This document shows positions 26,612 to 35,957 of a stretch of 64,000 bases of DNA, piece after piece (the first letter of the stretch is position 1; every line of letters starts with the position of its first letter). Both the position numbers and the translations under genes were made by a program. Under the pieces are notes generated by a model. The model saw only the letters and a list, made by a program, of their open reading frames with translations, made no database searches and was not told where the DNA came from. This stretch comes from Algoriphagus aquaeductus (GTDB lineage: Bacteria > Bacteroidota > Bacteroidia > Cytophagales > Cyclobacteriaceae): contig NZ_QKTX01000017.1 in the NCBI RefSeq assembly GCF_003253485.1, positions 1 through 64,000 of the forward strand. Reading direction: 5' to 3'.

Positions 26612-27499
26612 ATGAAGGTATACAACACCAAAAACTGGGTACAGTTCATCTTTTTGATTCAAAAATCAGATACCCTGGTTCGGCTGGCCCCTTTGATTTT
26701 GGTCATCCTATTGTATTCCCTGGGGATTGCTTATTTGGAATTGGAGTATTTCAAATTTGGAGAAAACAGCTGGGTAAAAAATCTTCCTGTGATGCATTCC
26801 CTGCTGAGTTTTGTGATTTCCATGTTGCTGGTATTTCGGACCAACACCGCCTATGACCGCTGGTGGGAAGGCCGAAAACTATGGGGAAACTTAGTCAATA
26901 ACAGCCGGAATTTCGCACTCAAGCTGGCAGCGATTCTTGATCCCAAAGACGAAATCAATAGAAGGTTCTTTAGAAAGACCATCCCGATGTATGGATTTGT
27001 CCTCAAAGATCATCTTCAGTCAAAATCCACCGAGTACATGTTGGACGATGAAAATCAGTTTTTTGAAGACCTCCCTTCAGCCCTAAGCAAGCAAAACCAC
27101 GTGCCCAATCAAGTCGCCAAACTGATGTTTGCCCGACTCAACGAGCTCTACAAAAACGGAAAAATCTCAGGAGACCAGCTGATTGTTCTGAATGGTGAAA
27201 TCACTTCTTTCACGGACATCTGCGGAGCGTGCGAACGGATCAAAAACACACCCATACCCTACAGCTACAGTTCATTCATAAGAAAGTTCATTCTTTTCTA
27301 CTCCATCACACTTCCCATCGGGTATTCTTTGATAATGGGCTATTATGCGGCGCCCATTGTTGCCTTTATATTCTACGTGCTGGCCAGTCTTGAGCTCATT
27401 GCCGAAGAGATCGAAGAGCCATTTGGAAATGATCAGAATGACCTTCCCATGGAAAAAATTGCGAAAAACATCGACAAGCACGTGGGAGAAATCTTATAA
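26612..27499 (+). CDS. bestrophin family channel-like protein
   Basis: 295 aa with about four to six membrane helices. It contains RTNTAYDRWWEGRKLWGNLVNNSRN, the hallmark of bacterial bestrophins (UPF0187/YneE), in segments such as TNTAYDRWWEG and KLWGNLVNNSR, plus EEIEEPFGNDQNDLP near the C-terminus. Bacterial members form pentameric cation or anion channels. The physiological ion is unknown. It ends 5 bases before the convergent NTF2-like gene, leaving almost no intergenic space. Confidence 0.88.
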   Translation: MKVYNTKNWVQFIFLIQKSDTLVRLAPLILVILLYSLGIAYLELEYFKFGENSWVKNLPVMHSLLSFVISMLLVFRTNTAYDRWWEGRKLWGNLVNNSRNFALKLAAILDPKDEINRRFFRKTIPMYGFVLKDHLQSKSTEYMLDDENQFFEDLPSALSKQNHVPNQVAKLMFARLNELYKNGKISGDQLIVLNGEITSFTDICGACERIKNTPIPYSYSSFIRKFILFYSITLPIGYSLIMGYYAAPIVAFIFYVLASLELIAEEIEEPFGNDQNDLPMEKIAKNIDKHVGEIL

Positions 27500-27504
27500 G
27501 CTGA

Positions 27505-27927
27505 TCAAAGATCCAGCGGTTTTTCGGTCCAGGATTTATGGACAATCTTCCATTTTCCGTCCATTTTGATCAAGGTCAAAAAGTCATAGTAATAGATCCC
27601 CGGCCAAAAAAGCTCTGCCTCAGCCAGGGCTATATTTCCTACAATTCTGACCGCTTTTACCTCGTTTTTGTATAGAGCCGGATCACGCCGAGAACCTTTG
27701 GACGTTCCATCAGCCCATTCTGCAAAAGGGGTGACAAACAATTGGTCTCCCCTATACCCGATCAATCTTGCCTCAGCAAAAAATGCCTCTTCCAACTTGC
27801 CTCGATCCCTCTGAATCATCCCATCAAAATATAATTGTACCGTTTGGGTGACTGATTCAACCTCTTCGGTTTGAGAAAAAACAACAAAGGGCTGTACAAG
27901 AAAGATGAGGATCAGAAGTTTTTTCAT
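27505..27927 (-). CDS. secreted NTF2-like / SnoaL-like protein
   Basis: 140 aa from the ATG at 27927. A signal peptide (MKKLLILIFLVQPFVVFSQ) is followed by a single NTF2-like cone domain, with VTQTVQLYFDGMIQRDRGKL, AWADG and WKIVHKSWTEKP near the end. Such domains often bind small ligands or act as accessory proteins; no catalytic residues can be assigned. It may use the promoter region between itself and serS. A start upstream at 28038 would add a non-signal 37-residue stretch and is not favoured. Confidence 0.7.
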   Translation of the reverse strand: MKKLLILIFLVQPFVVFSQTEEVESVTQTVQLYFDGMIQRDRGKLEEAFFAEARLIGYRGDQLFVTPFAEWADGTSKGSRRDPALYKNEVKAVRIVGNIALAEAELFWPGIYYYDFLTLIKMDGKWKIVHKSWTEKPLDL

Positions 27928-28052
27928 GGGTTCAATGCAGTTAAGCCTGGAACAAATTTCTATAAGCAAACGAAAATCACTCCTTGTGAAAGGTATTTCC
28001 TTCGTTAGGGAATGGAACCAAGGCTTGGTACAAACCAATTTAACGGATAAAT

Positions 28053-28084
28053 GAAAAAAGCCGCTCCAAAAAATGGAACGGCTT
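28053..28084 (-). terminator. terminator of serS
   Basis: Inverted repeat AAGCCGCTCCA / TGGAACGGCTT, with one mismatch, followed on the minus strand by a six-T run; it lies just after the serS stop. Confidence 0.85.
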
Positions 28085-28090
28085 ATGGAA

Positions 28091-29362
28091 TCAAATTTTG
28101 TCGAAACCCAAATACGAATGGAGAACCTTCGGCATTAGGATACCCTCCGGGGTTTGATTGTTTTCCAGAATCGAGGCCACAATTCGAGGCAAAGCCAGTG
28201 CACTTCCATTGAGTGAATGGGCGAGTTGGGTCTTTTTATCTTCCCCTTTAAACCGAAGCTTCAACCGATTGGTCTGATAGGTTTCGAAATTAGAAACCGA
28301 GCTCACCTCCAGCCAACGCTCCTGAGCGGCAGAATACACCTCCATGTCATAGGTCAAGGCTGAGGTGAATCCCATGTCCCCTCCACAAAGTCTCAACACC
28401 CGGTAGGGCAATTCCAGCTTTTGCAATAAACCCTGCACATAGCTGCTCATACTTTCAAGAGCGGCATACGACTGATCCGGATGGGTGATTTGGACAATCT
28501 CCACCTTGTCAAATTGGTGAAGGCGATTAAGTCCTCGGACGTGAGCCCCCCAGGAACCCGCCTCTCTTCTGAAGCAGGGAGTATACCCTACATTTTTCAC
28601 CGGAAGGTCGGTCTCATTGAGAATGATATCGCGGTAGAGATTGGTGATCGGAACTTCGGCCGTAGGGATCAGGTATAGATTATCTGCTGCTGCAAAATAC
28701 ATCTGACCTTCTTTGTCCGGCAATTGCCCCGTGCCATAGCCTGAATCTTCATTGACCAGAATGGGAGGCTGAACTTCCATATACCCGGCTGCCATGGCTT
28801 CGTCCAAAAAGAAATTGATCAAAGCACGCTGCAATCTTGCTCCTTTACCTTTATATACAGGAAATCCTGCTCCGGTGATTTTTACCCCTAGGTCAAAGTC
28901 AATAATGTCATACTTTTTGATCAACTCCCAATGAGGAAGTTTCCCCTCATGCAGCGTGGGAATGGTGCCATTGGTCAAGACCACTTCATTGTCCTCTGCC
29001 GACCTTCCCTGTGGCACCGAACTGTGCGGAACATTTGGAATCGTGTACAGCAGTGCTTTGAGGTCTTCCTCTGCTTTGGCATTTTGCTCGTCAAGCTCTT
29101 TGATTTGGGCTTTGATTTCGGTGGTCCTCTCCCGGATCAATTGGGCTTCGGCTGATTTCCCTTCCTTCATCAACTGCCCGATTTGCTTGGAAATCGTGTT
29201 GGCTTCTGCTTGGATTTGATCTCTTTGGGATTGGGTTGATTTCCTCAAATCATCCAAAGCAATGACCCGATCCAGTAGCAGTGCGGCATCGGAGATATTT
29301 CTTTTCTGCAAACCGGCAAAAACCTGATCATAGTTTTCCCGGATTTGATTGACTAAAAGCAT
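28091..29362 (-). CDS. serS: seryl-tRNA synthetase
   Basis: 423 aa. The N-terminal long coiled-coil arm (about residues 30-110) is followed by the class II core with motif 2 (FRREAGSWGAHVRGLNRLHQF) and motif 3 (LNGSALALPRIVASILEN). It charges tRNA-Ser. The length matches the family. A TATCTTTG motif is seen 24 bases ahead of the start, and a terminator follows, so it is likely a single-gene transcript. Confidence 0.95.
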   Translation of the reverse strand: MLLVNQIRENYDQVFAGLQKRNISDAALLLDRVIALDDLRKSTQSQRDQIQAEANTISKQIGQLMKEGKSAEAQLIRERTTEIKAQIKELDEQNAKAEEDLKALLYTIPNVPHSSVPQGRSAEDNEVVLTNGTIPTLHEGKLPHWELIKKYDIIDFDLGVKITGAGFPVYKGKGARLQRALINFFLDEAMAAGYMEVQPPILVNEDSGYGTGQLPDKEGQMYFAAADNLYLIPTAEVPITNLYRDIILNETDLPVKNVGYTPCFRREAGSWGAHVRGLNRLHQFDKVEIVQITHPDQSYAALESMSSYVQGLLQKLELPYRVLRLCGGDMGFTSALTYDMEVYSAAQERWLEVSSVSNFETYQTNRLKLRFKGEDKKTQLAHSLNGSALALPRIVASILENNQTPEGILMPKVLHSYLGFDKI

Positions 29363-29385
29363 GTCGAAAACGTGGTTTGAATGCC

Positions 29386-29393
29386 CAAAGATA
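29386..29393 (-). promoter_or_regulatory. putative -7 promoter motif of serS
   Basis: TATCTTTG on the minus strand fits TAnnTTTG and lies 23 bases ahead of the serS start. A TTTG lies 13 bases further out, shorter than standard spacing. Confidence 0.45.
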
Positions 29394-29398
29394 AGTAC

Positions 29399-30172
29399 TT
29401 ATCGGACAAAGACTGTTTTTGTAATGGTGGAGAAAGGACCTTCCAATTCTTTATTGTCGACTCGAAGCAATTGGACCTTGACTTGATAGTCGCCTTTGGG
29501 AAGGTTGGTCACCCGGATTGGGGCCATGTGGTCAATTTCATAGGTATGCTCATTCACCGAGATTTTGACCTTCAATCTATCGAGGTTCATATCCCCTCCC
29601 AAAACCAAAAAATCCACGACCAATTCATCTCCCAATTTGAGGATCTGTGCATTTCGGGGAAAGTTTAGAGCCAAATAGGGCTCTGCTGAATAAGGAAAAG
29701 CCCGGGAGTCTCCGACCATAAAATCCCGATCCACATAATTTCCGAAATTTTTCAAGGCCAACCCATCTTCATCGACCAAATAGGCCACGGCTCGATAGGT
29801 GCCGACGGTCAATTCTCGCTGGAAAATAGGGGCAAAATACCCGATGGGATCTCCTCCATTGAGAATCATGAAAAGTTTGGCCTCTCCTCCTCCTCCTTTT
29901 TCGAGCGTATAATTCTTTACGTTGAATTCAAAAGGCACCTTCCCCGGTTTGAATATTTGATTTCCCAGTGGGGTATACAATTCCAATATCGCATCCGGAA
30001 ACCGGGAAGAATCCTCATATTGAAAAAATGTAACTTGGGGGAGGGATTCTCCGCTAGGCTCCAAGGATTGACCTTCTTCTGAAATAGACTCATTGATTCT
30101 TTTTTTCTCTTCACTGCAAGAAGCGCACAAGAAACAACCAAGGATAAAGGCTAAAATCAGGATTTTATTCAT
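29399..30172 (-). CDS. lipoprotein of unknown function
   Basis: 257 aa from the ATG at 30172. The lipobox LCASC (Cys ~18) follows a normal signal. An acidic linker leads to about 200 residues of beta-rich sequence, with repeated FxFxVKxY and KLGDELVVDFLVLGG strands, resembling two Ig-like domains. I do not recognise a specific family. It faces a divergent 2OG-oxygenase gene and precedes serS by 36 bases. Confidence 0.7.
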   Translation of the reverse strand: MNKILILAFILGCFLCASCSEEKKRINESISEEGQSLEPSGESLPQVTFFQYEDSSRFPDAILELYTPLGNQIFKPGKVPFEFNVKNYTLEKGGGGEAKLFMILNGGDPIGYFAPIFQRELTVGTYRAVAYLVDEDGLALKNFGNYVDRDFMVGDSRAFPYSAEPYLALNFPRNAQILKLGDELVVDFLVLGGDMNLDRLKVKISVNEHTYEIDHMAPIRVTNLPKGDYQVKVQLLRVDNKELEGPFSTITKTVFVR

Positions 30173-30202
30173 ACGACCACCAAGATTAAGGTTAAAGATA
30201 TT

Positions 30203-30210
30203 TATTTTTG
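30203..30210 (+). promoter_or_regulatory. putative -7 promoter motif of the 2OG oxygenase gene
   Basis: TATTTTTG fits TAnnTTTG, placing a start about 32 bases ahead of the ATG. On the other strand TATCTTTA at 30195-30202 is a near match for the divergent lipoprotein. Confidence 0.45.
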
Positions 30211-30248
30211 AAGAATTGTACGGAAGTAATAAATAAACTAGACTATTA

Positions 30249-31226
30249 ATGGAGATCTTATTTGACGAAATCCCAAGCTTGGATTTAGCAGATTTCACTT
30301 CAGGAAATCCTGAAAAAAAGGCTGAATTCGTAAAGAAACTAGGAGAAGCCTATCAAAACATCGGCTTTGTCGCGATCAAAAACCACGGACTTTCCCAGGA
30401 CCTTCAGGACCGACTTTACCATTCTATAAAATCTTTCTTTGCCTTACCCGATGAGGTAAAATCTCAGTATGAAAAACCCGAAATCGGATTTCAGAGAGGG
30501 TATACCGGAAAAGGAAAAGAACACGCGAAGGGTAGAAATACCGGTGACTTGAAGGAATTCTACCATGTGGGACAGGAATTGGATCTCATCCCTGACACCG
30601 ACCCTATTAAGTCTGAATATCCTGAAAACCTCTGGCCAAAAGAACTCCCTCAGTTCAAAACAGACGCCATCGAAGCCTATCAGACTTTAGAAAAAGCAGG
30701 CAAGCAAATGCTAAGAGCCATTGCCTTAAACTTAGAATTGCCGGAAGATTATTTCGAAGACAAGGTAGCTTACGGAAATTCAATCCTGCGCCAAATTCAC
30801 TATTTCCCTATCGAAAATCCGGATGCAGTTCCTGCAGATGCCGTTCGTGCAGCCGAGCATGGAGATATCAATTTGATTACACTACTGATGGGAGCAAGTG
30901 CAGATGGTCTTCAGGTGTTAAGAAAAGATGGCAAATGGATTCCGATTACCGCATTGCCTGACCAATTGGTAGTCAATGTGGGTGACATGCTCGAAAGATT
31001 GACCAATAAAAAACTTAAGTCTACCATCCATCGAGTAGTCAATCCTCCGAGAGACCTGATGCATACCAGCAGGTATTCCATTCCGTTCTTTATGCATCCT
31101 AGATCTGAAATGGACCTGACTTGTCTTGAAAGCTGTATTGATGAACATAACCCGAAGCAATTCACTGACGCAACAGCCGGAGAGTTTCTGGAAGAAAGAC
31201 TCCGAGAACTAGGCCTTAAAAAGTAA
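30249..31226 (+). CDS. 2-oxoglutarate/Fe(II)-dependent oxygenase (isopenicillin-N-synthase-like)
   Basis: 325 aa. It has a DIOX_N-type N-terminus (GFVAIKNHGLS) and a jelly-roll core with the iron ligands in HGDIN (HxD, about residue 205) and the second His in STIHRVVNP (~262), plus the cosubstrate-binding RYSIPFF (RxS). Relatives oxidise small molecules in plants, fungi and bacteria; the substrate is unknown. The chromate transporter gene starts 1 base after its stop, so they are transcribed together. Confidence 0.88.
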   Translation: MEILFDEIPSLDLADFTSGNPEKKAEFVKKLGEAYQNIGFVAIKNHGLSQDLQDRLYHSIKSFFALPDEVKSQYEKPEIGFQRGYTGKGKEHAKGRNTGDLKEFYHVGQELDLIPDTDPIKSEYPENLWPKELPQFKTDAIEAYQTLEKAGKQMLRAIALNLELPEDYFEDKVAYGNSILRQIHYFPIENPDAVPADAVRAAEHGDINLITLLMGASADGLQVLRKDGKWIPITALPDQLVVNVGDMLERLTNKKLKSTIHRVVNPPRDLMHTSRYSIPFFMHPRSEMDLTCLESCIDEHNPKQFTDATAGEFLEERLRELGLKK

Positions 31227-31227
31227 G

Positions 31228-32427
31228 ATGTCGGTACGGACAGTCCGATATTATGTTTTTCTAAAGGATATTCTGGTCCTTTCGCTGACTGCCTTTGGAG
31301 GCCCACAGGCTTTTCTGGCAATGCTTCTGGAGCGAATGGTCAAAAAAAGAGGGTACATCCAAGAAGAGGAGCTGTGGGAGCTGAATGCTTTGTGCAACAT
31401 GCTTCCCGGCCCCTCTTCTACTCAATTGGTCTCCGCTATTGGATTCCGGGTAGGAGGGCCAAACCTTGCCTATCTAGCCCTTTTAGTATGGATTTTACCG
31501 GCTACGATCATCATGGTCACAGCGGCGGTCCTGATAGATTTTTTACAGGAAAATACCCCCGGAGCATTAAATTTTGCCCGATTTATCCAGCCGATGGCCA
31601 TCGGCTTTATCATTTTTGCTGCGCAAAAAACGATCAGTAAAATGATCAAAACCACTGAAGCGATGATCTTGATGTTGATTTCAGCTTTTGTGGCATTTTT
31701 CTACAGTTCCCCATACATTTTCCCCGTCATGCTGATCATAGGGGGACTGAGTACTTCCATGAAGTATAAAAATCAACCCAAGGTGGCCGAAGAAAGCCCC
31801 CTTACAATCCGGTGGAGTAATTTCTATTTATGGGGTGGAGTTTTGATCCTTGCGGCAATTGGCGGAGCGATCACCAAATACCAACCGATTCTTCTTTTTG
31901 AGAATTTTTATCGAAACGGAAGCCTGATTTTTGGAGGAGGGCAGGTTTTGGTTCCCTATTTATACACCGAGTTTGTGGAGTTCAAACACTTCTTGAGTTC
32001 GGAAGAATTTCTTACCGGATACGCCATTTCCCAGGGAATTCCTGGCCCCACTTTCTCCATTTCCTCTTATGTAGGAGCCTTATCCATGAGAGAAAGTGGA
32101 TTAATCGGGTTTATTACAGGGGGATTGATTTCGGCAGCCGGAATTTTCCTCCCGGGAATATTTCTGATCTTTTTTGTGATTCGATTTTGGGACCAATTGA
32201 AGCTCTACCGTCCGGTTCGTGCCGCCTTGGAAGGAATCAATGCGGTCTCCTGCGGCATGTTGATTGCAGCAGCCTATTTACTTTTTGAACCTTTGGAGGC
32301 CAACTCAACCAATATTTTTTTCATCCTCGGTACCTATTCTCTTCTCCAGTTTACCAAAATCTCCTCTCCTATGATTATTGCCGGAGGTCTGGTCTTGGGT
32401 ATAATAACGCAGCATTTTTTGGGCTAA
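31228..32427 (+). CDS. chrA: chromate transporter family protein
   Basis: 399 aa, the two-domain (long) CHR form. Each half carries family motifs: FGGPQAFLAMLLERM and LPGPSSTQL in the first, FGGGQVLVPYLYTEF and SQGIPGPTFSISSYVG in the second; about ten membrane helices in total. ChrA members export chromate or related oxyanions; the symbol reflects the family, not a tested substrate. It begins immediately after the oxygenase gene. Confidence 0.85.
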   Translation: MSVRTVRYYVFLKDILVLSLTAFGGPQAFLAMLLERMVKKRGYIQEEELWELNALCNMLPGPSSTQLVSAIGFRVGGPNLAYLALLVWILPATIIMVTAAVLIDFLQENTPGALNFARFIQPMAIGFIIFAAQKTISKMIKTTEAMILMLISAFVAFFYSSPYIFPVMLIIGGLSTSMKYKNQPKVAEESPLTIRWSNFYLWGGVLILAAIGGAITKYQPILLFENFYRNGSLIFGGGQVLVPYLYTEFVEFKHFLSSEEFLTGYAISQGIPGPTFSISSYVGALSMRESGLIGFITGGLISAAGIFLPGIFLIFFVIRFWDQLKLYRPVRAALEGINAVSCGMLIAAAYLLFEPLEANSTNIFFILGTYSLLQFTKISSPMIIAGGLVLGIITQHFLG

Positions 32428-32507
32428 TGGACAGAAATTAGGTCCACCGGAACAAGAATCGCCTTAAAAGCGTTTTGAGTTCTGGATTCATTTCCTAACT
32501 TTCTCTT

Positions 32508-33173
32508 ATGCAAGCCTACGAATTCATCAACAGTCTCATCCCTCCGCTCAAATTGACTGATCGTGCGGGGATGGCATTGAACTGGATGGAGGAAATCCGA
32601 ACGGACTCTCTGCCGGTAATTGACCAAGGCAGATTCTTGGGCTTTATTGAAGACGAAATAATTTTTGAACTCAATGATCGGGAAGAATTGATCGGAAATA
32701 TTCAGCTCGAGAGCAACGCCTGTTGGGTCTTTTCGGACAAACATATTTATGATGTGCTGAGAGTGGCTTCCGAGAATCAATCCAATCTTGTCGCTGTAGT
32801 CGATCGGGAAAACACGTACTTGGGTGTCGTGACTATGGAGGATGCTATTGCCGCCTTTGCTGATAGCCTATCCATCAAATCCCAGGGAAGTGTCCTGATT
32901 CTTTCCCTCCAAATGAAGGATTATCAACTTTCCGAAATCTCAAGATTGGTGGAGTCAGAAAACACGAAAATCCTAAGTTCTTTTATCACCTCCGATCCTT
33001 TGGATGACAGCCGGATTAAACTGACGCTGAAACTGGACAAGCCCGAACTTCGACATGTCAAGGCAACCCTGGAGCGGTTCGGATACCGGGTGATTGACCA
33101 CTATCAAGAGGAATCAGGCATTTCCAGTGAAGAAGACCGAATCGGGAACTTGCTCAGATTTTTAGATATTTAG
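32508..33173 (+). CDS. CBS-domain protein
   Basis: 221 aa. Two CBS motifs cover about residues 1-55 (with TDSLPVIDQGRFLGFI) and 70-125 (LVAVVDRENTYLGVVTMEDAI); a C-terminal region (about 130-210) resembles an ACT-like regulatory fold (GSVLILSLQMKDYQLSEISR). Such proteins bind adenine nucleotides. It precedes NAD kinase, a common arrangement in Bacteroidota, suggesting a link to nucleotide status; this is inference. Confidence 0.85.
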   Translation: MQAYEFINSLIPPLKLTDRAGMALNWMEEIRTDSLPVIDQGRFLGFIEDEIIFELNDREELIGNIQLESNACWVFSDKHIYDVLRVASENQSNLVAVVDRENTYLGVVTMEDAIAAFADSLSIKSQGSVLILSLQMKDYQLSEISRLVESENTKILSSFITSDPLDDSRIKLTLKLDKPELRHVKATLERFGYRVIDHYQEESGISSEEDRIGNLLRFLDI

Positions 33174-33225
33174 GGCATTAAAATCGAACATTAGGCACAT
33201 TCCCATCAGGGGTTGCTATCGATCA

Positions 33226-33277
33226 CCTGTCTGCCGCAGGCCGATTCATGACACTACTTCCCTGGACGGCAGTCAGG
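33226..33277. repeat. imperfect inverted repeat upstream of NAD kinase
   Basis: CCTGTCTGCCG and CGGCAGTCAGG form an 11-base imperfect inverted repeat, with one mismatch and a ~30-base spacer, in the 133-base gap between the CBS and NAD kinase genes. It resembles a dispersed intergenic repeat, although only one copy is seen. Confidence 0.5.
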
Positions 33278-33306
33278 TATGAGCGCAAAAGACCAATACT
33301 GATCCT

Positions 33307-34182
33307 ATGAAAGTCGCCTTACATGGCCTGGCATTGAGGGCTGAGTTTTTCCCGCAGATAATTTCTTTGTTTCAACTCCTCGAAGCGGCAGGAATTGAAG
33401 TTTTTGTCACCCGACCCTTCGATAAGCAACTCAAGCAGATTGAAAAACATTCTCTAAAATATTGGGTATTGGAAAATGCTGAGGATTTCTCAGACCTTGA
33501 TTTTTTCATGTCCATTGGGGGCGATGGTACTTTGCTCGATACCGTGTGTGTGGTCGGCGGTCTGGAAATCCCAATCTTGGGACTTAACACAGGCCGTTTG
33601 GGTTTTTTGGCGACGGTTGCGAAAGATAAAATCGAAGAAGCCCTAGACCATTTAGTAACCGGAAATTACCAAATCGAATCCCGAACTTTGCTCTCTCTGG
33701 AAAGCAACCGAAAGCTGTTCCACGGGCTGAATTTTGCCTTAAATGAATTCACGATTCATAAGAGAGACACCTCTTCGATGATCACCGTGCACACCTACAT
33801 CGACGGAAAATACCTGAACTCTTATTGGGCAGATGGCTTGATTGTCTCTACTCCTACGGGATCGACAGGATATTCGCTAAGCTGCGGAGGGCCTTTGATT
33901 ACCCCTGGAGCCAAAAACTTCGTCATCACTCCGGTAAGCCCACACAACCTAAACGTAAGACCAATCATTGTGTCCGATGATTCGGAAATCAGTTTTGAAA
34001 TCGAAGGGAGAACCGATAAGTTTATGATCTCCCTTGACTCCAGATCCACTTCCATCTCTGCCGATCTGAAACTCAGTGTGAAAAAGGAAAAGTTTTCGGC
34101 TAAATTGGTAAAATTGCCTCACTATCATTTCTTTGATACGCTCAGGCAAAAACTCAATTGGGGCTTTGACATGAGAAACTGA
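33307..34182 (+). CDS. nadK: NAD kinase
   Basis: 291 aa. The GGDG motif (SIGGDGTLLDTV, about residue 75) and NTGRLGFLA identify ATP-NAD kinase, which makes NADP. TPTGSTGYSLSCGGP is the second conserved block, about residue 185. The length is typical (about 290 aa). It lies between a CBS protein and a DUF6089-like gene. Confidence 0.94.
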   Translation: MKVALHGLALRAEFFPQIISLFQLLEAAGIEVFVTRPFDKQLKQIEKHSLKYWVLENAEDFSDLDFFMSIGGDGTLLDTVCVVGGLEIPILGLNTGRLGFLATVAKDKIEEALDHLVTGNYQIESRTLLSLESNRKLFHGLNFALNEFTIHKRDTSSMITVHTYIDGKYLNSYWADGLIVSTPTGSTGYSLSCGGPLITPGAKNFVITPVSPHNLNVRPIIVSDDSEISFEIEGRTDKFMISLDSRSTSISADLKLSVKKEKFSAKLVKLPHYHFFDTLRQKLNWGFDMRN

Positions 34183-34274
34183 AAAAAACAGGCCTCTTGA
34201 GCTTAACAATTATTAACCCGAGAAATACAGAAGAGCGTTTTTTAAACGTTAGGTACTTCATAACTTGCATCGTC

Positions 34275-35036
34275 TTGAAAAAGGTCAATTTTAAGATTTT
34301 CAGATATTTATCTGCTTTTGTATTGGTAGTTTCCATCGGTATTTCAGAAGGAAAAGCCCAGAAATACGAGATCGGAGGCGGATTAGGCGGAGCAGTCTAT
34401 TCTGGGGATATCATTCGAAAAATTGACCCGGGCCAGTTAGGCCTTCAGGGAACGTTGTTTGGCAAGAGAAATTTTGACAATGTGTGGACGCTCAGAGCAG
34501 CCTTGAGTACAGCTATACTCCATGCTGATGATGAGATCAAACCCTTGGACTTGGTGTATCAAAGCAGAGATGCCCGGTTTAGAGGAGGACTGATCGAGGC
34601 ATCAGCAGTCATGGAATTTAACTTTCTGGACTATCTTAGAAACGACTCGGAGTTCCGGTTTTCCCCATACGCTTTCTTTGGATTGGGATACACCTTCTTC
34701 ACGATGAAAGGACGCTATAGTGCTGAGCGGTTTACCCCGGCAGATTACTATCAGCTGTTTTCGCCGGTGATTCCGTTTGGAGGTGGGGTGAAATACCGCC
34801 TCAATGACAAATGGACATTGGCTGCTGAACTGGGGATTCGGGCGACATTTACGGATTACCTGGATAAAATCGATTCTAAAGCAGGGGTTTTTCCCATCTC
34901 TGAAACTGATGTTATCACTGGGGAGAACCTTACCCATATCATTAATTTTGGGAATCCATACACGAAGGATTGGTATTATTTCCTGGGGGTTACGATCAGT
35001 TACACTCTTTCCAACGTGAAATGCTACGCCTATTAA
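34275..35036 (+). CDS. DUF6089-like outer-membrane beta-barrel protein
   Basis: About 253 aa if translation starts at TTG 34275, which gives a signal peptide (MKKVNFKIFRYLSAFVLVVS..., cleavage near GKAQ). An earlier TTG at 34197 gives no sensible signal. The rest is a small barrel: YEIGGGLGGAVYSGDI, ALSTAILHADD, FSPYAFFGLGYTFF and a C-terminal TISYTLSNVKCYAY. In Bacteroidota, this family is found between nadK and uppS-bamA. Its role is unknown; an outer-membrane location is inferred. Confidence 0.75.
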   Translation: MKKVNFKIFRYLSAFVLVVSIGISEGKAQKYEIGGGLGGAVYSGDIIRKIDPGQLGLQGTLFGKRNFDNVWTLRAALSTAILHADDEIKPLDLVYQSRDARFRGGLIEASAVMEFNFLDYLRNDSEFRFSPYAFFGLGYTFFTMKGRYSAERFTPADYYQLFSPVIPFGGGVKYRLNDKWTLAAELGIRATFTDYLDKIDSKAGVFPISETDVITGENLTHIINFGNPYTKDWYYFLGVTISYTLSNVKCYAY

Positions 35037-35082
35037 TTAATTGATTTCATGGGCAGATTATTGAAAAAGAAATAGCATTTTT

Positions 35083-35104
35083 GTACCTCCAAAAATGTAG
35101 GTAC
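35083..35104 (+). other. short hairpin in the uppS leader
   Basis: GTACCT and AGGTAC flank a 10-base loop directly ahead of uppS (ATG 35119). It may be structural chance or a small leader hairpin; no known regulator is matched. Confidence 0.3.
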
Positions 35105-35118
35105 TCCCAAGCGTTGGA

Positions 35119-35856
35119 ATGAAGGAAAAACTAGACCTAACCAATATCCCCAAACATATTGCGATCATCATGGACGGCAACGGCCGTTGGGCCAAGAAGA
35201 AAGGCGCCATGAGAATCTTCGGACATCGACATGCGATTCAAGCGGTCAAGGACTCCATTGAAGGAGCCGATAAATTGGGAGTAAAATACCTCACGCTTTT
35301 TTCCTTTTCCACGGAAAACTGGTCCCGCCCCCAAGATGAAGTCAAAGCCCTGATGGAACTGTTGGTGAAAACCATCATTGATGAGATCTCGCAGATGATG
35401 AACAACAACATCCGACTGGATGCCATCGGCGATTTGGAAAGTTTACCCCCTTCGGCTTACGAAAAACTAATGGAAGCCAAAAAACTCACCGCCTCCAACA
35501 ATGGCCTTACCGTGATCTTGGCACTCAGCTACAGCGGTCAGTGGGAAATGGCTCAAGCCGCAAAACGCATTGCTCAAAAAGTCTCCGAAGGAAAACTGAA
35601 GCCTGAGGAAATTACCCAGCAAACCCTCGCCGATCACTTGGATACGGCCGGAATCCCGGACCCGGAATTGATGATTCGGACCAGTGGGGAGTTTAGAATA
35701 AGTAATTTCTTGCTTTGGCAACTCGCCTACACCGAGCTGTACTTTACACCGGTGCTTTGGCCTGACTTCCGAAGAGAGCATCTCTTTGCCGCAGTAGAAG
35801 ATTATCAAAAAAGAGAAAGAAGGTTTGGTAAAACCGGAGAGCAAGTGAAACCTTAA
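35119..35856 (+). CDS. uppS: isoprenyl transferase (undecaprenyl diphosphate synthase)
   Basis: 245 aa. AIIMDGNGRWAKKKG contains the catalytic Asp of cis-prenyltransferases; YLTLFSFSTENWSRP, DLMIRTSGE-like ELMIRTSGEFRISNFLLWQ and ELYFTPVLWPDF follow. It builds the C55 lipid carrier for peptidoglycan and O-antigen. The next gene is bamA, the usual bacteroidete order. Confidence 0.95.
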   Translation: MKEKLDLTNIPKHIAIIMDGNGRWAKKKGAMRIFGHRHAIQAVKDSIEGADKLGVKYLTLFSFSTENWSRPQDEVKALMELLVKTIIDEISQMMNNNIRLDAIGDLESLPPSAYEKLMEAKKLTASNNGLTVILALSYSGQWEMAQAAKRIAQKVSEGKLKPEEITQQTLADHLDTAGIPDPELMIRTSGEFRISNFLLWQLAYTELYFTPVLWPDFRREHLFAAVEDYQKRERRFGKTGEQVKP

Positions 35857-35957
35857 CCAGTAAATGAAATCGGGCATGACATCCAGATTCACACTTACCG
35901 TGTGAACCTCAGACATGCGAGATTACATATGGCCTTTTTAGGTCAAATTATACCAAT

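Noticed and set aside
34197..34274. upstream TTG start for the DUF6089-like gene
   Set aside because: It would place 26 residues ahead of the signal peptide; the TTG at 34275 fits an exported protein better.
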